NCBI RefSeq assembly: GCF_040215105.1
Contig: NZ_CP157875.1
Location: 3,029,501 to 3,093,500, forward strand
DNA from: Aeromonas veronii
Lineage (GTDB): Bacteria > Pseudomonadota > Gammaproteobacteria > Enterobacterales > Aeromonadaceae
Direction of reading: 5' to 3'
Length of the DNA stretch: 64,000 nt
Made by a program: the position numbers and the translations under genes. The notes below the pieces were generated by a model, which had not been told where the DNA came from, made no database searches, and saw only the letters and a program-made list of their open reading frames with translations. Numbering within the stretch: the stretch's first letter is position 1; each line of letters starts with the position of its first letter. Below, in pieces: positions 25,201 to 33,148 of the stretch.

Positions 25201-25316
25201 TCGGGAAACAGCTGGATCGGCAGTCCCCGAATGCTGAGCAGGCCCAGCAGAAAAATAAGCACGACCGAAACCGCCACCCAGATGGGGCGTTCGATCGCCG
25301 TTTTGGCGAGGTTCAT
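22254..25316 (-). CDS. RND-superfamily efflux pump permease
   Basis: 1020 aa, close to the usual AcrB-family length, with the N-terminal membrane helix (VAVSVVLIFLLGLLSIRGLP), two large periplasmic loops and two blocks of membrane helices. The transmembrane-4 motif reads GMVLDAAIVVLE (about 396-407): the first Asp of the usual DD pair is kept and the second is Ala, unlike the AheB-type pump elsewhere in this window ([12 protein letters not shown]). It is co-transcribed with the adaptor gene. It probably exports lipophilic compounds with proton coupling, but the changed relay residue makes coupling details uncertain. Confidence 0.88.
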   Translation of the reverse strand: MNLAKTAIERPIWVAVSVVLIFLLGLLSIRGLPIQLFPDIDRPHLNISVSWRSASPQEMESEVTDPIEQEMQGVQGLKSIGSNSYPGFTEINLAFALGTDMQRAQLDVISRLNRVSGLPDRIDGPYVNNYNSNDTLTFFFIQQLPGAKGLIDDHQALIEARIKPELERIPGVSTVEVEGINERQIQVRFDPYRAAELGVEIPVLASRASTDWDVSAGTLDIGRWEYKLRFAGRYDVETLGDKVVDWRDGLPIYLRDVAEVRLAREDNPVLRIQNGNTAIAAQIFKESGANALAALEGIKAKVGELNREVLEPVGLHMEQSFDASLYINRAVGMVTANLGLGVLLSCAILWVFLRQLKATLMIAIAIPISIMLTFCLLKIMGRTLNVISLAGIAFAVGMVLDAAIVVLESIYRRTERGDISKAEAALDGTSRVWTALVASTLTTVAIFLPVLLLNDVEGQLFADLALTIACAVTVSMLVAVTVLPAVAARWMGRERLIDPYDSLWQRTTRHVIRWTSTSRQRWTIILLMMSGPMLVSWWLLPKMNYLPDVKRDAIDVWMTFTPGVNPQAQREEVIDTLIARLDPYMKGEKEPALKNYYILRYPGGAQIGVRPKDEAQIKVLERLLMDNLLANIPDTRAFGGQGSLFGGFDSENSISLLVQGGTLPELYRAARESMAIVQKDLPGAQIRPDPGLDFTAPELLLVPQDRRLAEVGWDRTPMPTIIQTFGDGLRVGEYFDGEDRLDILLMGQSSANPDELRAVPLATPSGRIVPLGELLRVEHNLGPESIFRADGRRSIQLFITPPDGMSMEQVLETLQSKSFAAIRPILPAGGELQVAGNADSLQQALDNLGSIFLFAVLILLILLWGVFASLKDAILVLLTLPLAAVGGVLALRLSGLLVPLPMDLLTIIGFVILLGLVVNNAILLVHQTRTAEREGMSRPAAVADALQSRMRPIAMTSLTSIFGMLPLMLSPSEGSEIYRGLATVIVGGMSCSTLFTLILLPAFLRLGERVDVPQPIRQRA

Positions 25317-25433
25317 TCACTCTTCCTGAGTTGTTGTTATCGGCCATTCCGCTGGCCTGGCTTCCTGCCCAAGGGTGAGGGCCATTGCATTAAACTGGAA
25401 TTAATCGGCATTGTAAATGCCTGGTTAAACAAC

Positions 25434-25462
25434 AAAAAAACCGGCCACATGGGCCGGTTTTT
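25434..25462 (-). terminator. Terminator of the psrA-fadE operon
   Basis: Stem CCGGCC/GGCCGG with A7 on its plus-strand left side, giving a U-run on the minus strand 17 bases past the fadE stop. Confidence 0.8.
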
Positions 25463-25478
25463 CAATCTAGCATCAGAC

Positions 25479-27803
25479 TCAGGCGGCATGCACCGCCGGG
25501 GCCGGTTGAGACAATCCCTCCAGCTCACCGGGCGCGAAGTTGTCTACCTGGATAGCCTCATAGCGCAAGGCATCGGCGGCCAGCAGCTTGTCCGCCTCAT
25601 CCTGGCTCAGGATGGACTGGGACAGCGCCGCGGCGACCAGCTCAGGCAGGGCCATCTTGCGTGGCAGCTTGCCCTCTTTCTGGGCCTGCACCAGCTTCTT
25701 CTCGATGGGCTGAACCGCGACCATGGCCTGGAAGGCGCGCTCCATCTGGCCGACCGGATCCGCCTCATCCTTGCCCACATAGCACAGGGCAGTCAGGCGG
25801 TCGCGGAACTCACCCGGCTTCATCATGGCCAGGCAGATGGCGTGGCAGCGATCGTCCGCCGGCATCTTGTAACCGACACCGAACGGGAACACCACCCGCT
25901 TGAGCACGGCCCCTGCGACCTTGTTCGGGAAGTTCTGGAAGAAGCCCTCGAACGCCTTGCCGATGAGGTAGAGGTTACGTTCTACTGCGTACTGCACGAA
26001 GGGCAGATCCGAGACCATGCGACCCTGATCCTCGTAATGCTTGAGGGTCGCAGAAGCCAGATAGAGATGACTCAGCACGTCACCCAGGCGAGCGGAGATC
26101 ATCTCCTTGCGCTTGAGATCCCCACCCAGCATCAGCATGGAGACATCGGCGCACAGCGCCAGCCCCTTGCTCATGCGGGACAGTTGCTTGTAGTAGCGTG
26201 CGGTCTCGCCACCCACCGGGGAACCGTTGAACTGGCCCAGGGTCAACCCCTGGAACAGGGCGCCGAAGAAGTTGCCGGTGCCAAACGCGATGTGCTTCAT
26301 CAGCAGGGCGTCGAACTTCTCGAGGCCGCGCTCCACGTCGGTGTCGGCGGCCGCTTCCAGCTCGGCGAACACATAGGGGTGACAACGGGTGGCACCCTGG
26401 CCGAAGATCATCAGGTTGCGGGTCAGGATATTGGCCCCTTCCACCGTGATGGCCACCGGAATGCCCATGTAGGCGTAGCCGGTGTAGTTCTTCGGACCGA
26501 GCTGGATGGCGCGACCGGCGTGGATGTCCATGGAGTCATCCATGATCTGGCGGGCCATCTCGGTCATGTGGTACTTGGAAATCGCGGTGACGATGGCCGG
26601 TGCCTGCCCCAGATCCAGGGAACCTGCGGTCATGCGACGCGCCCCTTCCAGCTGATAGGTCAAACCGCCGATGCGAGCCAGCGCCTCCTGCACCCCTTCA
26701 AACTTGCCGATGGACATGCCGAACTGCTTGCGCACATAGGAGTAGGCACCCACGGTGCGACTCGCCATGTGACCACAGGCAGTGCCGAGGGCCGGCAACG
26801 AGATGCCACGACCGGCGGAGAGGCATTCAACCAGCATGCGCCAGCCGCGACCCGCGTATTCCGGGCCACCGATGATCCAGTCGAGCGGAATGAACACATC
26901 CTTGCCGAAGGTCGGGCCGTTCAGGAACGCCAGCCCCATGGGGTAGTGGCGATCGCCGACCCGCACGCCGGGGTGGTTGGTCGGGATCAGGGCACAGGTG
27001 ATGCCGATCTCTTCCTTGTCTCCCAGCAGCTTGTCCGGGTCATACATCTTGAACGCCAGGCCCAGCACGGTGGCACGCGGGGCCAGGGTGATATAGCGCT
27101 TGTTCCAGTTCAGGCGAAGCCCGAGCACTTCCTCACCCTTGTACATGCCCTTGCAGACGATCCCCTTGTCGGGAATCGCGCCCGCATCGGAACCCGCTTC
27201 CGGGCCGGTCAGGGCGAAACAGGGCACTTCCTTGCCATTGGCCAGTCCCGGCAGCCAGAAGTCCTTCTGGGCCTGGGTACCATAGTGCATCAGCAATTCG
27301 CCGGGGCCGAGGGAGTTCGGCACCATGACGGTGACCGCCACGCTCAGGCTCTTGGTGGCGATGCGGGTGACGATGGTGGAGTTGGCGATGGCCGAAAACT
27401 CGCGCCCGCCATAGGATTTCGGAATGATCAGGGCGAAGAAGCCTTCCTTCTTCAGGTAATCCCACACCGGTTCCGGCAGATCCTTGGTCTCGTTGACGAT
27501 CTTGAAGTCATCCACCATGGCGAGCAGGGTCTCGACCTGATTGTCGATGAAGGCCTGCTCCTCGGCGCTCAGGGTCGCCTTGCCATAGCCGTGCAACTTC
27601 TTCCAGTCGGGGTTGCCACGAAACAGCTCGCCATCCCACCAGACGGAGCCAGCCTCCATGGCCTCACGCTCGGTGGCCGACAAGGGCGGCAGGATTTTCT
27701 TGAAGATACCGAACACCGGACGGGTCACCACCTTTTTGCGGATGGCTGGGATCCCGAGTACCACGGCTATCGCCAGCACCAGCAGGACAAGCAATGTGAT
27801 CAT
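25479..27803 (-). CDS. fadE: Acyl-CoA dehydrogenase (FadE)
   Basis: 774 aa; performs the first, FAD-dependent step of fatty-acid beta-oxidation. An N-terminal membrane segment (about 1-20) is followed by the FadE family signature WWDGELFRGNPDWKKLH and typical acyl-CoA dehydrogenase motifs (FALTGPEAGSDAG, a YSYVRKQFG region). It is slightly shorter at the N-terminus than the E. coli protein of about 814 aa. It lies 47 bases downstream of a PsrA-like regulator, same strand, so probably an operon controlled by fatty acids. Confidence 0.92.
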   Translation of the reverse strand: MITLLVLLVLAIAVVLGIPAIRKKVVTRPVFGIFKKILPPLSATEREAMEAGSVWWDGELFRGNPDWKKLHGYGKATLSAEEQAFIDNQVETLLAMVDDFKIVNETKDLPEPVWDYLKKEGFFALIIPKSYGGREFSAIANSTIVTRIATKSLSVAVTVMVPNSLGPGELLMHYGTQAQKDFWLPGLANGKEVPCFALTGPEAGSDAGAIPDKGIVCKGMYKGEEVLGLRLNWNKRYITLAPRATVLGLAFKMYDPDKLLGDKEEIGITCALIPTNHPGVRVGDRHYPMGLAFLNGPTFGKDVFIPLDWIIGGPEYAGRGWRMLVECLSAGRGISLPALGTACGHMASRTVGAYSYVRKQFGMSIGKFEGVQEALARIGGLTYQLEGARRMTAGSLDLGQAPAIVTAISKYHMTEMARQIMDDSMDIHAGRAIQLGPKNYTGYAYMGIPVAITVEGANILTRNLMIFGQGATRCHPYVFAELEAAADTDVERGLEKFDALLMKHIAFGTGNFFGALFQGLTLGQFNGSPVGGETARYYKQLSRMSKGLALCADVSMLMLGGDLKRKEMISARLGDVLSHLYLASATLKHYEDQGRMVSDLPFVQYAVERNLYLIGKAFEGFFQNFPNKVAGAVLKRVVFPFGVGYKMPADDRCHAICLAMMKPGEFRDRLTALCYVGKDEADPVGQMERAFQAMVAVQPIEKKLVQAQKEGKLPRKMALPELVAAALSQSILSQDEADKLLAADALRYEAIQVDNFAPGELEGLSQPAPAVHAA

Positions 27804-27850
27804 ACGAAAGTTCCTTTTATTTCACTGTTTCCGTTGATTATTGTTGGGCA

Positions 27851-28504
27851 CTACACGGCCAGGGAGAGCCTGGTCGACTCCACGGGCGCACCGACACCGG
27901 ACGCCAGATAAGGAATTACGTTGCGCACCAGCCCTTCTACATCGAGCTGCTGGCCAAAATCGGCCTGGGCGATATCACGCAGGGCATCGGCGGACGCCAT
28001 GGTGAACACGACGGTGCCCAGGGTGAAGTGCAGGCGCCAGAACAGATCCGCGGGCGACAAGGCCGGGTTGGCCTTGGAGATGGCCTGGGTGATCCCGTGC
28101 AGGGTGGCGCCATAGTGGGTGGTGATGAAACGGCGCAGGTGACCCTGGCTGTCGATGTAGCCGCGTCCCAGCAGTTGCATGAAGATGGCAGGCCCGTTGG
28201 TGCGCACGGCCACCAATTTCATCAAGGGTTCGACGAAGCTCTCGAACACCTGCAAGAGCGTCAGCTGCTCCTGCGCCATCAGGGTGTGCAGGCGAGCATC
28301 CAGTTCCGGCATGAAGAGGCTCAGATAGCGGTCAAGCACCGCCTGGATCAGCTCCTTCTTGGAGCCGAAGTGGTAGTTGACCGAGGCCAGGTTCACATCG
28401 GCCTCGCTGGTGATCAGACGCAAGGAGGTATCGGCAAACCCCCGCTCGGCAAACAGCACCTCGGCGGCATCGAGAATACGGTTCTTGGTATCGATTTTAC
28501 TCAC
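27851..28504 (-). CDS. psrA: PsrA-like TetR-family fatty-acid-responsive regulator
   Basis: 217 aa with an N-terminal TetR helix-turn-helix (RILDAAEVLFAERGFADTS, VNLASVNYHFGSKKELIQAV). This segment is very close to Pseudomonas PsrA as I recall it. The chosen start is GTG at 28504 (SKIDTKNR), since a GAGGT site lies just upstream; a GTG four codons further upstream is the alternative. PsrA represses fad genes and itself and releases DNA on binding long-chain fatty acids. A palindrome lies just upstream of its start and fadE follows. Confidence 0.85.
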   Translation of the reverse strand: MSKIDTKNRILDAAEVLFAERGFADTSLRLITSEADVNLASVNYHFGSKKELIQAVLDRYLSLFMPELDARLHTLMAQEQLTLLQVFESFVEPLMKLVAVRTNGPAIFMQLLGRGYIDSQGHLRRFITTHYGATLHGITQAISKANPALSPADLFWRLHFTLGTVVFTMASADALRDIAQADFGQQLDVEGLVRNVIPYLASGVGAPVESTRLSLAV

Positions 28505-28516
28505 TGGACACCTCAC

Positions 28517-28532
28517 TTAAACGAATGTTTAA
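28517..28532. promoter_or_regulatory. Likely PsrA operator
   Basis: Palindrome TTAAACGAATGTTTAA: TTAAAC and GTTTAA arms with a 4-base centre, 12 bases upstream of the psrA start. Position and symmetry suggest autorepression. Confidence 0.55.
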
Positions 28533-28678
28533 AAAGTACGTTTCACGCCCAATCATGTCAAGGGAATGTGAACGGGTGTTGAGGAAATGTTTTTAATCAA
28601 AAAAGAGGAACAAGGTGGGAACTTCGTCGGGAAACGGAACTCTATATCTATGCCACTGCAATTAAACATTAAGTCTCG

Positions 28679-28712
28679 CCCAACTAACGCCATGTTAGTT
28701 GGGCATTTTTTT
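28679..28712 (+). terminator. Plus-strand terminator without an obvious upstream gene
   Basis: Ten-bp stem CCCAACTAAC/GTTAGTTGGG with loop GCCAT followed by CATTTTTTT. The nearest gene to the left, psrA, is on the other strand, so this may end a small RNA starting between about 28540 and 28650. Confidence 0.65.
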
Positions 28713-28745
28713 ATCCAGTAAATAAGCATGTCCAGGGATCTGGGC

Positions 28746-28773
28746 AAAAAAAACCGTCGCAGGGGGCGACGGT
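28746..28773 (-). terminator. Minus-strand terminator without an obvious upstream gene
   Basis: Stem CCGTCGC/GCGACGG preceded on the plus strand by A8, so the U-run is on the minus strand. Nothing coding precedes it on the minus strand up to the divergent ycdX start at 28971, so it may end a short minus-strand transcript of up to about 200 bases. Confidence 0.6.
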
Positions 28774-28970
28774 GGGGAAACGGGTCGGACCATCCAGTGT
28801 CGACCCATCGATGGGTGTTCAGGCTTGCATCGATGGGGCCATTCTCCCTGCCAAAAGTGGCCAGACTTTGTCAGTCTTGCCGTAATTTGTGACAGAGTAT
28901 GGCAAGCCGCTGCGTGGCCTCTATCCGCCATTTTTGCTATGCTGGCGCCTCATGCCAGAGGGGAGAGAAG

Positions 28971-29711
28971 ATGAAGTATACGGTCGATACCCACACGCAC
29001 ACCGTCGCCAGCACCCACGCCTACAGCACCATTCACGACTATCTGCCCATCGCCAAAGCCCGGGGCATCAAGCTGTTCGCCACCACGGATCACGGCCCGG
29101 AGATGGCCGATGCGCCCCACGTCTGGCACTTCGTCAATCTGCACGTGCTGCCGAGGGTCGTGGATGGGGTCGGCATACTGCGCGGCATCGAGGCCAACAT
29201 CAAGAACATCGCCGGCGAGATAGACTTCCCCGAACGCTATGAGTCCCGCCTCGACATGATCATGGCGGGCTTCCACGAGCCGGTGTTTCCCCCCTGCGAT
29301 CAGGCGACGCACACCCAGGCCATGATCAATGCCATCAAGAGCGGTCGGGTCGACATGATAAGCCACCCCGGCAATCCCGCCTTCCCCATCGATATCCCGG
29401 CCGTGGTCAGGGCCGCCGCCGAGTACCGAGTAGCGCTCGAACTCAACAACTCCTCCTTCACCCACTCCCGCCCCGGCAGTGAAGGCAACTGCCGCGCCAT
29501 TGTCGAGGCCGCCCGCGATCTGGGTGCCTACCTCACCTTCGGCTCCGACTCTCACGTCGCCTTCAGCCTGGGAGACTTCGAGCACTGCAAGCGGCTGGTG
29601 GCAGAGACCGGTTTCCCCGAGGAACGGATCCTGGCCCGCTCCCCCCGTGCCCTGCTCGATTTCCTCGAGAGCCGCGGCCGGGCCCATATCCCGGAGTTCG
29701 CAGATTTCTAG
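28971..29711 (+). CDS. ycdX: PHP-family phosphatase (YcdX-like)
   Basis: 246 aa. Metal-ligand motifs of the PHP fold are visible: [10 protein letters not shown] (about 5-14), [14 protein letters not shown], a MIAGFHE-like segment (MIMAGFHEP), SHPGNP and FGSDSHVAF. The trinuclear-zinc YcdX family has this set and length (about 245 aa). The start at 28971 follows GGGGAGAG at good spacing. The in vivo substrate of YcdX is not settled. The tRNA-Thr gene follows. Confidence 0.88.
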   Translation: MKYTVDTHTHTVASTHAYSTIHDYLPIAKARGIKLFATTDHGPEMADAPHVWHFVNLHVLPRVVDGVGILRGIEANIKNIAGEIDFPERYESRLDMIMAGFHEPVFPPCDQATHTQAMINAIKSGRVDMISHPGNPAFPIDIPAVVRAAAEYRVALELNNSSFTHSRPGSEGNCRAIVEAARDLGAYLTFGSDSHVAFSLGDFEHCKRLVAETGFPEERILARSPRALLDFLESRGRAHIPEFADF

Positions 29712-29793
29712 ATAGCCTAACTCCATGAGCGGCCTCATGAAATTTGCCAAGGCGCATTGACTCATGGCTCAGTTTTCGGGAATCTAGCTGCAC

Positions 29794-29869
29794 GCCGGTG
29801 TAGCTCAGTTGGTAGAGCAGCGCATTCGTAATGCGAAGGTCGTAGGTTCGACTCCTATTACCGGCACCA
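29794..29869 (+). tRNA. tRNA-Thr (CGT), thrW-like
   Basis: 76 nt with full cloverleaf and encoded CCA. Acceptor GCCGGTG pairs with TACCGGC (G7-U66 wobble), D-arm AGCTCAGTTGGTAGAGC, anticodon loop TTCGTAA (CGT, decoding ACG) and T-arm GGTTCGACTCC. It closely resembles E. coli thrW, a known integration site. Its 3' part is repeated twice downstream at the ends of two mobile elements. Confidence 0.97.
29824..29869 (+). repeat. Attachment repeat 1 (in the tRNA 3' part)
   Basis: 46-base segment from the anticodon loop to CCA. It recurs with three mismatches at 55098-55143 and with more divergence at 58191-58236. As it lies within the functional tRNA, it is the upstream att site of the tandem island. 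Confidence 0.85.
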
Positions 29870-29876
29870 AATAAAA

Positions 29877-29918
29877 CAAAGACTTAGCATTGTGATGATG
29901 CTAAGTCTTTGTGATTTT
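29877..29918 (+). terminator. Terminator after tRNA-Thr
   Basis: 14-bp stem CAAAGACTTAGCAT/ATGCTAAGTCTTTG followed by TGATTTTTA. A similar but distinct hairpin (ACAAAGGGTTAG/CTAACCCTTTGT) follows the last att repeat at 58243-58279, probably the original chromosomal terminator. Confidence 0.7.
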
Positions 29919-29925
29919 TAGCTCT

Positions 29926-29952
29926 ATACCCCTCCCCATACCCCGCTTTTGT
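29926..29952 (+). repeat. 27-bp direct repeat, left copy (putative integrase arm site)
   Basis: Begins ATACCCCTCCCCATACCCC and contains two ATACCCC heptamers 12 bases apart. The other copy, at 54946-54972, differs at one base and lies immediately upstream of the integrase start. In the excised circle the two copies would flank the att core in the same orientation. Confidence 0.6.
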
Positions 29953-30084
29953 TCTTCATTACCCTCCTGTCCTTCACTTTCTGATCCGGCTACGTCCAGA
30001 ATACACTTACTCTTGTTTCAGATACTGAATGCGTCTCATTACATTATTTTACAGATATATGTTATCTCCATGAACCTACCCAAT

Positions 30085-30109
30085 GGACTGCACTGTGCAG
30101 TCCCTTTTT
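30085..30109 (+). promoter_or_regulatory. Terminator-like hairpin in the leader of the DUF932 gene
   Basis: Perfect 19-base palindrome GGACTGCACTGTGCAGTCC followed by CTTTTT, ending 17 bases before the ATG at 30126. It may be a terminator for a leader RNA or an attenuator of the island's first operon. Confidence 0.5.
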
Positions 30110-30125
30110 CATTGGAGATATCCCT

Positions 30126-31076
30126 ATGGCACACCTTATCGACACCATGGCCTACACCGGCCAAACGCCTTGGCATGGTCTCGGCAATATCTTGCCACCA
30201 CGACAATCCCTAGATATCTGGCTGCAAGCTGCCAGGATGGACTGGACCATTGAGCAGAGCGATGTGATGTTCAACGTCGCCTCCGATGCGCTGCATATCA
30301 GGCACTATACCGACAGCAAGGTGCTCTATCGCTCCGATACCCTCGCCCCCCTGTCGGTGGTCTCAAGTCGTTACAACGTGGTACAGCCTCACGAGGTGCT
30401 GCACTTCTATCAAGACCTAGTGGAAGCCGGTGGCTTTGAGCTGGAGACCGCAGGCTCGCTTAAAGGCGGCCGCAAGCTGTGGGCTCTGGCTAAAACCGGT
30501 CAGGACCTAAAACTCAAAGGCAATGACTTGGTAAAGTCCTATCTGCTGCTGGCGACCAGTTGCGACGGCACGCTTTGCACTACGGCGCAATTCACGTCTC
30601 TGCGGGTGGTCTGCAATAACACCCTGCAGATGGCACTGCACGGTGCTACCGGTGCCATCAAGGTACCCCACTCCACTCAGTTCGATGCTACTGCCGTCAA
30701 AGAGTCACTTGGGCTGGAGCTCTCTCATTGGGATGAATTCAAGACACAAACCAAGGCTTTAGCGCAGCGGCCCGTGGCTCCCGAAGAGGCACTGCGCTTT
30801 TTCAGCGACCTGCTGGCGCAACCGCTGGATGAGGAGAAGATCATCCTCACTCGGCCGGTACAACGGCTGCATGAGCTCTATCAGGGCACAGGCATGGGAT
30901 CAGAGCTTGCCAGCTCACGCAATACAGCCTGGGGGCTGGTCAATGCGGTCACCGAATACGTGGATCACCATCGCCGCGCACGCAGTCAGGATCATCGGCT
31001 CGATTCCGCTTGGTTCGGTCAGGGCGCCCAACTCAAGTCCCAAGCGCTGAATCAGGCCCTCACTCTGCTGCAGTAA
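30126..31076 (+). CDS. DUF932 phage/plasmid-like protein
   Basis: 316 aa with the N-terminal MAHLIDTMAYTGQTPWHGLG typical of DUF932 (phage/plasmid-like TIGR03299) proteins, and later YNVVQPHEVLHFYQDL and LLLATSCDGT. These proteins occur beside YqaJ-type exonucleases on plasmids, ICEs and islands; their biochemical role is unknown. It is the first of three co-directional genes with the YqaJ and Cys-motif proteins, so a recombination or DNA-maintenance role is inferred. Start ATG 30126 follows TTGGAG. Confidence 0.82.
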   Translation: MAHLIDTMAYTGQTPWHGLGNILPPRQSLDIWLQAARMDWTIEQSDVMFNVASDALHIRHYTDSKVLYRSDTLAPLSVVSSRYNVVQPHEVLHFYQDLVEAGGFELETAGSLKGGRKLWALAKTGQDLKLKGNDLVKSYLLLATSCDGTLCTTAQFTSLRVVCNNTLQMALHGATGAIKVPHSTQFDATAVKESLGLELSHWDEFKTQTKALAQRPVAPEEALRFFSDLLAQPLDEEKIILTRPVQRLHELYQGTGMGSELASSRNTAWGLVNAVTEYVDHHRRARSQDHRLDSAWFGQGAQLKSQALNQALTLLQ

Positions 31077-31170
31077 TTCCACTTCCCCATTCAAACCGCA
31101 TAACGACCTCACCCGGACTGACGCAAGCCAATCCGGGCGTAGCCATTTATGCCGTCAACAAGGAGTCGTC

Positions 31171-32160
31171 ATGAAAGCAAAAGCCAAATATGGCCAAGCC
31201 CTGCGGCTGGCCTCCACTACCCAATTAACCCGCGAGCAGTGGCTCGCTATCCGCAAGCTCGGCATTGGATCTTCCGATGCTGCCGTGGCTGTAGGCCTCT
31301 CCCCCTACAAATGCCCACTCACCCTATGGCTAGAGAAAACCGGCCGCAAGGAGCCAGAAGATATCTCCCACAAGGAAGCGGTGCTGTGGGGCATTGAACT
31401 GGAGCCGGTGTTGGCGCAGGTCTATGCCAAACGCACCGGCCACAAGGTACGCCGGGTCAATGCGGTACTGCAACACCCCGAGCAACCCTTCATGCTCGCC
31501 AACCTCGACCGAGAGGTGGTCGGCCATCCAGATGGGCCGGGCATTCTGGAGATCAAGACCGCCAGCTATCACAGTTCCCCCCAGTGGGAGGAAGGGGTGC
31601 CGGTGGCTTACCAGTGTCAGGTACTACATCAACTGGCCGTCACCGGCCATGCCTGGGCCGAAGTGGCAGTGCTCATCAGTGGTCAGGATTTTCGGATTTA
31701 CCGCATCGAGCGTGACGAAAAGAAGATCCAGGATCTCACGGAGCGGGAGGCGCAGTTCTGGCAGATGGTGCAACAAGACCAGCAGCCCGAGCCTGACGGC
31801 TCGAGTGATGCCGCCAACGCCCTGAGCTGGCTGTTTCCGCGTGACGATGGCCAGACGGTGGATCTCTCCGATTCACCCGAGTTCAACCAGCTGTTTGGGG
31901 AGCTATTGCGCTTGCGTCAGCAAAAGGAAGCCGTCGAGCTACAGGAGTCACAACTCAAGCAGCAGCTGCAAGCCACCTTGGGTGGAGCGACCGCCGGGCT
32001 GTTTGCTGACGGCAAGATCACCTGGAAGCGCAGCAAAGACCGGCTGGCACCGGATCTGGATAAGCTCGGTCGGGATCATCCCGACCTGCTTACCCGTTAC
32101 GTCAAACCGGTGCCCGGCGTGCGCCGTTTCACCATTCAACCATTGAGGCAAACATCATGA
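31171..32160 (+). CDS. YqaJ-family viral-type recombinase/exonuclease
   Basis: 329 aa. The N-terminal YqaJ nuclease domain shows GIGSSDAAVAVGLSPYK (about 34-50), ANLDREVVGHPDGPGILEIKTA (Asp and Glu-x-Lys of the PD-(D/E)XK core, about 110-131) and AYQCQVLHQLAVTG. The C-terminal third has a coiled-coil stretch (LRLRQQKEAVELQESQ). Such lambda-exonuclease-like enzymes resect double-stranded DNA for single-strand annealing. The gene overlaps the next one by four bases. No recognizable RecT/Bet annealase is adjacent. Confidence 0.87.
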   Translation: MKAKAKYGQALRLASTTQLTREQWLAIRKLGIGSSDAAVAVGLSPYKCPLTLWLEKTGRKEPEDISHKEAVLWGIELEPVLAQVYAKRTGHKVRRVNAVLQHPEQPFMLANLDREVVGHPDGPGILEIKTASYHSSPQWEEGVPVAYQCQVLHQLAVTGHAWAEVAVLISGQDFRIYRIERDEKKIQDLTEREAQFWQMVQQDQQPEPDGSSDAANALSWLFPRDDGQTVDLSDSPEFNQLFGELLRLRQQKEAVELQESQLKQQLQATLGGATAGLFADGKITWKRSKDRLAPDLDKLGRDHPDLLTRYVKPVPGVRRFTIQPLRQTS

Positions 32161-33137
32161 TTAAAGGACTGGCGATCACCCCGCCCGTGATCGGGCGGAT
32201 CTGCATCGGCAAGCTGGTGCAAAAACAGGATAAGTGGGTGCCAGAGAAGGACGACAGCTTCACCCTCACCACCCAGATACAACAAAAGGGTGGATGGCTG
32301 CTCCATCCCCTGCACCAACACTACTCATCGCAAAAGAATGGCCAAGGGCAGGAGCAGACCAAGATCCGCGCCATTCCGGTGCGGGTGCTGTTCAACGACA
32401 GCGACTTGAATCTACGGGCGGAATATAGCGCCTTTGACCGGCAAACCGGCAGGCCGCTCTGTGTCGGTAATGGGGACGTGGCAAGACGCGTGGGGGCACA
32501 AAGCATGGAGGAGGTCAGCTGCCCAGGGCCAGAGCACTGCGCCTTTGCCGGGCAACAGGGCTGCAAGCTGTACGGGCGACTGAACCTGTTTGTGGAGGGG
32601 CAAGGGGATGAGCTGGGCAGCTTTATCTTTCGTACCACCGGCTACAACTCGGTACGCACCCTAGCGGCACGACTGAAGTACCTGGAAGCAGTGAGCGGCG
32701 GCCATACCCGCTATCTGCCGCTCACCCTACGGCTGCGAGCCAAGAGCACTACCCAGTCCTATCGCACACCGGTCTACTACGTGGATTTGACCTTGCGGGA
32801 AGAGACCAACCTGACCGAGGCAGTCAGGCAAGCACAAGAGACCGCCCAGCGTGACCAAGAGGCGGGACTCGCCATCGACCAGATGGAGCAAGCAGCCCGT
32901 GAGTTGCTGCGTAACGGCCAGTTTGAGGATATCGATGAAGAGGTGCCGATGCTGCTAGAGGAGTTCTATCCAAAAGCCAACAGCGACGAGGCGGTGAATG
33001 GTAACGCTGGTGCGGAGGCAACTACCTCGCATAACGCACCGCAAAGCCAAGCAACCAGAACGCCGCAGAGGCCACAACCAAGAAGGAGTCCGCTCACCAA
33101 TAAATTGGGGAAAGGGAACCCATCTCCTCCCCAGTGA
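32157..33137 (+). CDS. Cys-motif protein of recombination modules, function unknown
   Basis: 326 aa, overlapping the YqaJ stop (ATGA). It contains a possible zinc cluster, SCPGPEHCAFAGQQGCKLYG (about 119-138), followed by LNLFVEG and FRTTGYNSVRTL, and a low-complexity C-terminus from about 270. Proteins of this type are labelled 'hydrolase or metal-binding protein' in mobile elements, without proven activity. Coupling to YqaJ suggests a role in recombination, perhaps single-strand DNA binding; this is inference only. Confidence 0.6.
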   Translation: MIKGLAITPPVIGRICIGKLVQKQDKWVPEKDDSFTLTTQIQQKGGWLLHPLHQHYSSQKNGQGQEQTKIRAIPVRVLFNDSDLNLRAEYSAFDRQTGRPLCVGNGDVARRVGAQSMEEVSCPGPEHCAFAGQQGCKLYGRLNLFVEGQGDELGSFIFRTTGYNSVRTLAARLKYLEAVSGGHTRYLPLTLRLRAKSTTQSYRTPVYYVDLTLREETNLTEAVRQAQETAQRDQEAGLAIDQMEQAARELLRNGQFEDIDEEVPMLLEEFYPKANSDEAVNGNAGAEATTSHNAPQSQATRTPQRPQPRRSPLTNKLGKGNPSPPQ

Positions 33138-33148
33138 ATGGTGGGTGA

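Noticed and set aside
22221..27911. A plus-strand open frame of 1896 codons
   Set aside because: It lies antisense to the RND adaptor end, RND pump, fadE and part of the psrA region, all with clear family motifs, and its product is His/Gln/Gly-rich low-complexity sequence typical of GC-rich shadow frames.
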